Shown here: positions 56,702-64,000 of the stretch, one piece after another
How the letters are laid out: the number at the start of each line of letters is the position of its first letter
Numbering within the stretch: the first letter of the stretch is position 1
DNA from: Oncomelania hupensis
Taxonomy: Eukaryota > Mollusca > Gastropoda > Littorinimorpha > Pomatiopsidae
Direction of reading: 5' to 3'
Assembly (NCBI GenBank): GCA_036898135.1
Contig: CM072522.1
Location: 27,561,263 to 27,625,262 of the forward strand
DNA length: 64,000 nt
Made by a program: the position numbers and the translations under genes
Notes under the pieces: model-generated
Told to the model about the DNA's origin: nothing
Database searches by the model: none
The model's input: only the letters and a program-made list of their open reading frames with translations

Positions 56702-57545
56702 TTTGTTGTCTTCTTTTTTTCTTTTTTTGTGTGTCTTATTTTCTTTTATTTTATTTCGTATCTTTGCATTTCTTTTCTTTTTTTCTTTCTTTCTTTTTTT
56801 TCCCTTGGTTTATTTTATTTTAATTTCGTATTGTTGCACCCCCCCCCTCCCCCGTTCCCCTTCTTTATTCTGTTACTTTCTTTCTTTGTTTCGCTCTTTG
56901 TTTGTTTTTTTGTTTGTTTTTCCTGTGCATTTCTTTTCTTTCTTTTCCTTTCTTATATGATGACAAGAAAGAAATAAAAAGATTTGCAGGTCTCATAAAG
57001 CTTGTTCTGAGAAAAGAGTGGTTTCTGCGATACGAATGATGGTAATGATTGTGCATCTTTGTATCTTTGAGTCTTGCACCTTGTGTACCAGTAGTTTAAT
57101 GTCGAATTTGCTGTGATCAATAAGGACATCGATTTATTGCGTATCTTTGAATCTTCATCTCGGTATCTAGTATCTCAGTGTCCAATTTACTCTGTTTGTT
57201 TGTTTTAATGTTTTCTTCACGTAATGATAAGACGAGAACAAACGTTTTATTAAACGAAAGGAGTCACTGACGAGTCAATTCATTGTTGTGACCAGACTCG
57301 CATTTTACGCAGCATGTACGTTGTCCACGGAAAGTGATAACATTGTGCTGTACATGTACATCAGCTGGCAAAAATGGACTAATTGGATGGCATTTCCAAT
57401 AACACATTTATCCAGCATTTTGTCTGGTCACAGTTGATGTGAGAAATAAGAACATATAATCTTTGAATCTTGGCTTTGAGGATCGGAAGATAGTAGATAA
57501 AAAGTGGCTTAGACTGCATGTGTGTGAAATCGAATCAACTACACA
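54866..57545. other. No gene seen; AT-rich, (AG)n and T/TTTC-rich tracts
   Basis: (AG)n at 55710-55756; a pyrimidine-rich TTTC tract at 56650-56960. This region lies upstream of the EF-hand-like gene; its promoter could be here but no clear core element was identified. Confidence 0.5.
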
Positions 57546-57563
57546 ATGGAGATGGACTGGCCT
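57546..57563 (+). CDS. EF-hand-like gene, candidate first coding exon (six codons)
   Basis: ATGGAGATGGACTGGCCT followed by donor GTAAGT, encoding MEMDWP and ending in phase 0. It joins in frame to the exon at 58293. Very short, so it rests on the donor quality and matching phase alone. Confidence 0.45.
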
Positions 57564-58292
57564 GTAAGTTGTTGTTGATGTTATTGTTGTTGCTGTGGTT
57601 GTTTTTGGTGATGTTGGTGGTGGTGGTGACGACTATGTTGTTATTGGACGTGGTGGTTTATTGGTACTAGTGTTAATGTTGTTGTCGTTTTTCTTGTTGT
57701 GGGTAGTGGTGTTGGCGTTGGCGGTGGTGTTAATGTTGTTATCGTTGGTTGTTGATGGTGTTGGTGGTGGTGACTCTGTTAATGTTGTTGTTATTGCTGC
57801 TTTATTGTCGATGGTGGTGGTTGTGGTGTTGTTGTTATTGTTGTTGTTATGGTCCTGGTGCTGTTGCTATTATTGGTAATGTTGTTGTTATTGCTAATGG
57901 TGGGTTCTTCTTCTTCTTCTTCCTCTTCTTCAATGACGTCATTTTTGGAGTGGTATTGGTTATTCATGTGGCAGTGGTGTATTTTTTATTTTATTTTATT
58001 TATTCATTATTTATTTATTTATTATTTATGTCCTTTCATTCATTGATTCATTCAAACATTTATTTACTTCTTCATTTGTGTTGTCCTCGTTGTAACTGAT
58101 CATGTGCCACTACATGAAACAAGCACGGGCGGTGTAAGTTGCAATGACTAAAAGATTGTGTCTTTTTATATCAACCCCAAACACAATAGTCAATATGGAA
58201 TACGATTACGAATCACTGTCAGTATCGCGTGCCTGTATGGCCTGCTGTTTGCTCTTAATTAATATGTCTGACGCCTGTGTTCTGATTTTCAG
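57564..58292 (+). other. Intron 1 of EF-hand-like gene, TTG/GGT-rich
   Basis: Degenerate gttgttgttggtggtg-type low-complexity DNA at 57566-57915, then TTATTTATT runs. Acceptor ttctgattttcag at 58280-58292. Confidence 0.5.
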
Positions 58293-58436
58293 TTTCATGA
58301 ATATCACCTTGACGACGTCGACCTTGAAATCGATATCGACATGCCGGAAACTCCCGTCACGCATCGCGGCAGGGGACGCAACTCTAACCGCTCGGCGAAC
58401 AGCTTGCAGACGACAAATCGGACAGGCGGAGAACAG
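58293..58436 (+). CDS. EF-hand-like gene, exon 2
   Basis: 144 bp, phase 0 to 0, ending CAG|GTATGC. Encodes FHEYHLDDVDLEIDIDMPET followed by an Arg/Ser/Asn-rich stretch (HRGRGRNSNRSANS). The acidic-then-basic composition is probably unstructured. ATG at 58341 lies in the same frame and could be an alternative start. Confidence 0.65.
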
Positions 58437-58645
58437 GTATGCATCACTGAAGCTGGAAATACGAATGCGAATACGAATACGAATCAATTTTTCGTCCTCA
58501 ACATTAATATAAGAATATTTTGTCTTGCGATGAACATCAGAGATATAAAATAAAATAAGAAATAAACTTCTTTTTTTTTAAATTATTTTTTTTAACGCTA
58601 TTATTAGCGGTTCTAACCTCATTTTATTCATGTTATTTCACTGAC

Positions 58646-58700
58646 ACACACACACACGCACACACACACAAACACACCCACACACACACAAACACACACT
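58646..58700. repeat. (CA)n microsatellite
   Basis: Interrupted ACACAC tract in intron 2 of the EF-hand-like gene; another (CA)n is at 59490-59552. Confidence 0.85.
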
Positions 58701-59097
58701 GTGTAATCCCTCTCTCTCGCTTCATCAGATTAACGCCCCCTCCCCTTCCTTTCCCCCTCCCTCTCCCTTCCCCCATCTCCCCATCCACACACAGTGGCTC
58801 TCTTTCCTTGGGAAGGGCAGCGACAATTATCCAGTCACAATTTTGTTTTTAAACTTGTTAATGTCAAAAGGTAAAACTCGATTCCTCTCGGGAACGACAC
58901 ATTTAACATAAAGCCAGAAGTTGTACCCTGTTTATGTATTGCTACGGATAGAGATACAGATAAAGAACTAGGATACTTGCTATTGCTTGATGCAAAGATC
59001 GTCTAACACCCCCACACATATGATCAGCGATGTTGAACGACCACAGTGGAACAGGACTTGGCGTAGGGCGGCTGTGTTAATGTAGCTGGCATTCATG

Positions 59098-59215
59098 AAA
59101 CTGCCTAGGACACGAGCGTCAGGATCTTTTTATAAAGTCCGTGCGATGAAATGCACGCGTGCACAGACTAGACTGGTTGATATTCTCATCCGAAGGAATG
59201 AGAGGCGCTTACATG
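59098..59215 (-). repeat. SINE-A fragment
   Basis: The complement of ctaggacacgagcgtcaggatc ... attctcatccgaaggaatgag matches the SINE-A body. Confidence 0.65.
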
Positions 59216-59943
59216 TGCAATAGAGTCATGTTGGTTCTTTTCCGGCACTTCAGGCCGTCAACCTTGAAATGTCAAACAGCCACAGCTTGCAATGTTAGCG
59301 CTTACTAATCCAATGCTTCTATTGTGTTGTCATCGCTTTCACCACTGACCCAACACACCTCTCCTTACCATCCCTTAACTAAGCTACGTCACCCCGCCTC
59401 ATTCATGTCCTACCTCTCCTCCTCTCCCCCCTCCTCGTTTACTCTTCCCTAGCTACATCCAGCATCTATTTCACACCCCTATCCTCATACACACACACAC
59501 ACACACACGCACACACACCCACACACACCCCCACACCCCCCACACACAAACACTTTTCAATGGTTTACGAGGACCACTTGTTGTGATCTGGACATTGCGA
59601 TCAATATAGCTCTGCTCGATATCACCGTTTTTGCACACCGTTGATTTATTATAGACGACGCCATTTTATTAATTTTGGAAACCACAGGCATGAAAAAGAG
59701 TAAATTGTATAGCGTGAATTAGTTTTGCTATAGTTATTTTAATAGTTATTTGACCAAGGATAGATATTGTATTCCATGGATTTATATTATCGATTTAAAC
59801 ATTCTTGTCAATTGTATATTATAGCTCGTCTGTCTATTGATAATTGGAAGCTACAGGCATGAAAAACAAAATACTGTACAGACTGAGTTTCATCATTTCG
59901 TTTCATCCGCGCTTACATCTATGATATTATTGTTTCTTTACAG

Positions 59944-60013
59944 AGGATTAAACGACGAGGACGAAGCCCCGTGTTCCATCACGAAGAACAAGAAGAGAAA
60001 GAGAATTCTAGGG
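59944..60013 (+). CDS. EF-hand-like gene, exon 3
   Basis: Acceptor tctttacag; 70 bp encode RIKRRGRSPVFHHEEQEEKE followed by NSR, ending AGG G|GTCAGT in phase 1. The next exon supplies AA, making a Glu codon, so the phases agree. Confidence 0.65.
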
Positions 60014-60202
60014 GTCAGTATAATTACAATGACCTTTGTTTCTTGTACTTGTTCTTTTTGTTCTTGTTCTTCTTCTGTTGCAATCATCATCTTTTTGTGT
60101 GATTGAATTGAATTGAATTGATTTTCTTCTCTTTAACCTCCTCCTGCTTTTTGTTCTTATTGTTGTTGTTATTGTTGTTGTTGTTGGTGGTGGTGGTGGT
60201 GT

Positions 60203-60206
60203 CTTC

Positions 60207-60275
<69 letters not shown>

Positions 60276-60357
60276 TTCTTCTTCTTCTTCTTCTTCTTCT
60301 TCTTCTTCTTCTTCTTCTTCTTCTTCTTCTTCTTCTTCTTCTTCTTCTTCTTCTTCT
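60203..60357. repeat. (TCA)n then (TTC)n
   Basis: TCA to about 60273, TTC to 60357, in intron 3 of the EF-hand-like gene. Confidence 0.95.
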
Positions 60358-61301
60358 AAATTTACTTAAATTGCGAACAGACGTAATATAAATTGACTGA
60401 ATTGGGTTTCTCCTGCTTCTTTTTCTGGACCCTTTAAACAATGATTAACGAACTTGTTGTTTTTTTGTCTTTTTCTGTTACTGTTACTTCTTCTTCTTCT
60501 AAAATCACTGAATTTTTTAACAGACGTTATATAAATTGCTTGAATTTAATTTATTAAATTGAATTGATCTTCTTTTTACTCGGTAGCGCTTTACTAGCTC
60601 AAGAGCTGCTCAAGCCGCTTACCTAGAAACGTATCTGCGTCAGTCCTCACTGGATGTAGAAAAGAAGGTAGAATCTCAGTGTTCTCAAAGCAGATTTACC
60701 GTCACAGTGTACAGTACCACACTGCTTTATACTTTGACGGTAAAGTGACAGTCTTTGTGCAATACTATCCTCCACTGTGTAGAGGAGAACCGCTGTTGTT
60801 TGAGAGAAAAGTGTGTGACAACTGTTTCCACCTTTGAAAGTCTTCATCAAGCACACGCTGGGTCATTCTGCTGAAGTGGTGTATGTAAGCGTGAGCTTGT
60901 TTTCTATTTCTTGGGGCTCAGCCGCCATCTGGCAGGACTAAGCCGCCACGTGATGAAGCCATATTCACAATCAAATGCGAAGCGGGTCATCAATATTTGG
61001 TCGACTTGTTCTTTCTACAACGAAGTAAAAGGTTACCCTCAGTCAGCTGCTGACTGGCTGCTCTTCCCCGATTGGTTGTTCTTCCCCAACGCCATCTTGC
61101 CCGTTTTTAGACGAACAATTTAGCTCAGGCCACCCTGGTCCGGGCTAGCCCGATACATCACCCGGGTCAGCGCCAGATTTTACTTGATTGGTTTCGCATC
61201 GAACGGGCTGGCCCGGACCATATCGGGAAGGTAAAACAAGTGCACTGTACATAGACTATTACACGTTTACGTCGGCCTAGTTTTAGTTTTGCTGTCCTCA
61301 G

Positions 61302-61462
61302 AATTAGCGGAGGATGACCCGCAAGAGAAGTTGTGCAAGGCTTTGAAGGAGTACCTTACTGAATGCAGCAGTCAACGACTCCGAGCTCTGCACATGTCCC
61401 TCCGGCAAAAAGGAAGCGTGGACAACAGGATCAGCGAGAAAGACATGCTGCTGGCTTTTCAG
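61302..61462 (+). CDS. EF-hand-like gene, exon 4
   Basis: Acceptor gctgtcctcag; 161 bp, phase 1 in, phase 0 out at CAG|GTAAGT. Encodes ELAEDDPQEKLCKALKEYLT and ECSSQRLRALHMSLRQKGSV, then DNRISEKDMLLAFQ. The last part looks like a helix-loop-helix of EF-hand type (KGSVDNRISEKDM) lacking several acidic ligands. Confidence 0.75.
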
Positions 61463-61499
61463 GTAAGTGAAGAGCAGGAATAGAGGCAAAGAAAGGGGA

Positions 61500-61972
<473 letters not shown>

Positions 61973-62121
61973 GCTTTGACAAAGAGTTATTGTTCTATAC
62001 TTCTGCTACCACTGCTACTGCTACTACTACTATTGCTACTACTGCTGTTGTGTTGCTGCTTCTGCTCCTCCTTCTTCTTCTCCTCCTCCTACTGCTACTA
62101 CGGATGTTCTTTTGTTGCCAG

Positions 62122-62242
62122 GACAACCAAGTGACCTTCAACTCAAGGTTATACCAGATGATATCGGAACTGTTTGGAGGTCACCAAGGCATCGATTATG
62201 AAAGACTGTTCAAATGCCTAGTCAGTGCTCACAACATGACGG
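62122..62242 (+). CDS. EF-hand-like gene, exon 5
   Basis: Acceptor tttgttgccag; 121 bp, phase 0 in, phase 1 out at ACG G|GTAGGT. Encodes DNQVTFNSRLYQMISELFGG, HQGIDYERLFKCL and VSAHNMT; the pattern (phi-xx-phi, GIDYERLF) fits the second half of an EF-hand. Confidence 0.8.
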
Positions 62243-62327
62243 GTAGGTCAATATTTGATTGTTTTGGCTTATTGATTGAATGAATGGGACTTTTATTAGT
62301 TTTATTAGTAATTTTGATTTTATTTAG

Positions 62328-62330
<3 letters not shown>

Positions 62331-62358
<28 letters not shown>

Positions 62359-62500
62359 CTTCTTCTTCTTCTTCTTCTTCTTCTTCTTCTTCTTCTTCTT
62401 CTTCTTCTCGTCATTCTGAATTATGACTACAACGACGATGATGATGATGGTGATGATGACGACGAAAGTGACAGTGACGACGATGATGATCGACGACGGA

Positions 62501-62532
<32 letters not shown>

Positions 62533-62533
62533 C

Positions 62534-62570
<37 letters not shown>

Positions 62571-62578
62571 TTTATGAC
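62331..62578. repeat. (TTC)n and GAC/GAT tracts in intron 5
   Basis: (TTC)n at 62331-62408; GACGAC/GATGAT-rich DNA at 62430-62578. Confidence 0.92.
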
Positions 62579-62657
62579 GATGATTTATAAACCTTTTTAT
62601 TAACCTTTTATCTTGACTTGTAAGCTGTGGTCTTTACGTAATTTCTGACTTCTTCAG

Positions 62658-62880
62658 GTCGTGACAGCGTCAAAGCGAGGCGGAAGCGCAATGATTTGAC
62701 TTCACGCACGCCGATGGGTCAGGAGAAGCGTGACGCCGACTTCCTGTCACGCATCGAGTCACAGCTGATTCGTGACCAGACCTTCTTTGACATCGACATG
62801 CTCAGAACAGAGTTCCAAGTCGCCGACACACATAGAACTGGCAAGATCAAATACGAGACGGTGAGAGTGCGTTATGCGAG
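62658..62880 (+). CDS. EF-hand-like gene, exon 6 (3' boundary uncertain)
   Basis: Acceptor acttcttcag, phase 1 in, completing Gly. Encodes GRDSVKARRKRNDLTSRTPM, FLSRIESQLIRDQTFFDIDM and LRTEFQVADTHRTGKIKYET; DTHRTGKIKYET is EF-hand-loop-like, with Thr instead of Glu at position 12. The best-looking donor is ACG|GTGAGA (exon end 62860, phase 0), but the next exon then hits a stop. Donor GCGAG|GTTTGT (end 62880, phase 2) keeps the frame open. A short unseen exon between 62861 and 63689 would also solve the mismatch. Confidence 0.7.
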
Positions 62881-63689
62881 GTTTGTAGTGACACAAGCTA
62901 ACACATTTCTTTCAGCTGCGTGTTGGCGTTGGTAGATATACTTCAGTTGCTCTGCTCATGTTTGCTGGCGAAGGTCTTTTACAATGATCACAGCCAGTGC
63001 TGCAATCCCTGTGCTGTGCTGGAATTTTCCATAAAAACGGCTGGATGATCTTACAACTGAGATATAATGTGAAATGGGTTGTATCATTGTTAGTTTAATT
63101 TATGGTCATTAATAGAAAAAAAAATGTTTTTTTTAACATTGTTTGAAAACGTGTTGGTTGTTTTAATTGCATAAATACAATAACAGTGCTAGTTCCAATT
63201 CTTCTTGGACGTGCTCTCAAAGTGTAAACAATTGTTCGGTTATGATGAGAAAAATATTAATTGAAAAATTGCCCGCTACCTTGTAAAAAGACTAAAACTA
63301 AAAATATATTTAAATAAAACTTGATTGTTTTTTGCCCTCATACTATTACTACTTCTACTACTACTGTGTGTGTGTGCGTGTGTGTGTGAAGAGAGAGAAA
63401 AGGAGAGAGAGGGGGAAAAGATGTGGGGTGGTGTGTGTGTGTTTGTGAGAGAGAGCTGTGTCTGTGGATTAGCACGATACTTGAGAAAATGCAGACAATT
63501 ATCACGTTTTAGTTTCAGTATTGGAAATTTATACGATTACCTGTAATAATGTTGTGTTTTTCTTTTCTTAAACTGAACTGTTTTGCTTAAACACAATGTG
63601 CTGTATGAATTCTCCTTCGTGGGTAATAAACAACAATTTCTTGACTTGACTTGAACGCTGAACTTTGTCGTTCTCATTGGTCACTTCAG

Positions 63690-63785
63690 ATGCTGGCAAT
63701 ATGTTCTGAGAAGACCCCCTCTATACGGTGCACTGCTGGAGAATCTACTGAGGCGCTGTGATGAGGACAAGAACCAGACGGTGAG
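63690..63785 (+). CDS. EF-hand-like gene, exon 7
   Basis: Acceptor ggtcacttcag; 96 bp open only when read with phase 2 in: CWQYVLRRPPLYGALLENLL and RRCDEDKNQTVR, ending AG|GTAAGA in phase 2. DEDKNQTV begins a further EF-hand-like loop that continues in an exon beyond the window. The whole protein has about four EF-like segments. From memory it might relate to the vertebrate EF-hand protein C1orf87/CREF, but this is a weak guess. Confidence 0.65.
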
Positions 63786-63794
63786 GTAAGAACT

Positions 63795-63930
63795 GGCCAT
63801 TGGGACCAACTTAAGTCACTTAGGTACCACACTTTTCAGCTCACCGAAGGGTTTCTCCGGTTTTCCTCCCTCCAAAACATAATGGTATGAGATGCAGTCA
63901 ATCTAACATTTCAAAAAGAAAATCTGTTTC
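63795..63930 (+). repeat. SINE-B 3' fragment
   Basis: accaacttaagtcacttaggtaccacacttttcagctcaccgaag ... gatgcagtcaatctaacatt, starting 10 bp after exon 7 of the EF-hand-like gene. Confidence 0.65.
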
Positions 63931-64000
63931 CGTTCCGTCTTCTAATAGCGACTTGCCTTTTTACACCACATGTTAGAGTGATCAATGTGTATAGTAGTGT

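Noticed and set aside
56604..56977. Phe/Leu-rich frames
   Set aside because: Artefact of the TTTC-rich tract.

Overview
This is a eukaryotic, intron-rich and repeat-dense genomic window. It is probably from a mollusc, most likely a marine gastropod. That is inferred from short exons in long AT-rich introns, tRNA-headed SINEs, RTE-like retrotransposons with pentanucleotide tails, CR1/L2-like LINE pieces and very long trinucleotide microsatellites; the species cannot be named from the sequence alone. There are no operons, CRISPR arrays or free-standing RNA genes.

Three host genes belong to one family. Each starts with a two-exon N-terminal module: a W-C-x-I-G / S-H-S-x-I-A-x-F-L exon ending in phase 2, then a CX2CX7CX2C exon. 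In two members this is joined to one large C2H2 zinc-finger exon. Member 1 is on the minus strand at 1-10660, with exon 2 running off the left edge. Member 2 is on the plus strand at 28238-32634 (nine fingers). Member 3 is on the plus strand at 42151-46838 (ten fingers). A fourth, unrelated gene, an EF-hand-like protein, occupies 57546-63785 on the plus strand and continues past the right edge.

The mobile DNA is layered. Two closely related LTR retrotransposons lie at 362-6048 and 14098-19667, with 5-bp target duplications CCTAG and ACAAG. Both encode gag, zinc knuckle, protease and integrase in one long frame. Remnants of reverse transcriptase lie after the integrase, so the order is Gmr1-like, and both share the same loss of the RT core and RNase H. 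Both carry arrays of perfect heat-shock elements just upstream of the gag start. The second element is nested in a plus-strand RTE-like copy whose reading frame resumes exactly across the insertion. At least eight copies of that RTE family with (GGATA)n tails occur on both strands. One of them, at 37502-38235, carries a strand-specific, sharply bounded A-to-G hypermutation of the kind made by ADAR editing before reverse transcription. Two hAT-like non-autonomous elements, one GTTTCGGCG-rich inverted-repeat element, three SINE families, a TAATG-tailed repeat and AGGTCAAGGTCA-rich relics fill most of the rest.

By region: 0-11 kb holds the minus-strand family member, its huge intron, LTR element 1 and a hAT-like element. 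11-28 kb is repeats (head-to-head RTE copies, LTR element 2, RTE copies). 28-33 kb is zinc-finger gene A. 33-42 kb is repeats, including the hypermutated RTE copy. 42-47 kb is zinc-finger gene B. 47-57 kb is almost pure repeats and microsatellites. 57-64 kb is the EF-hand-like gene, with trinucleotide repeats in its introns.
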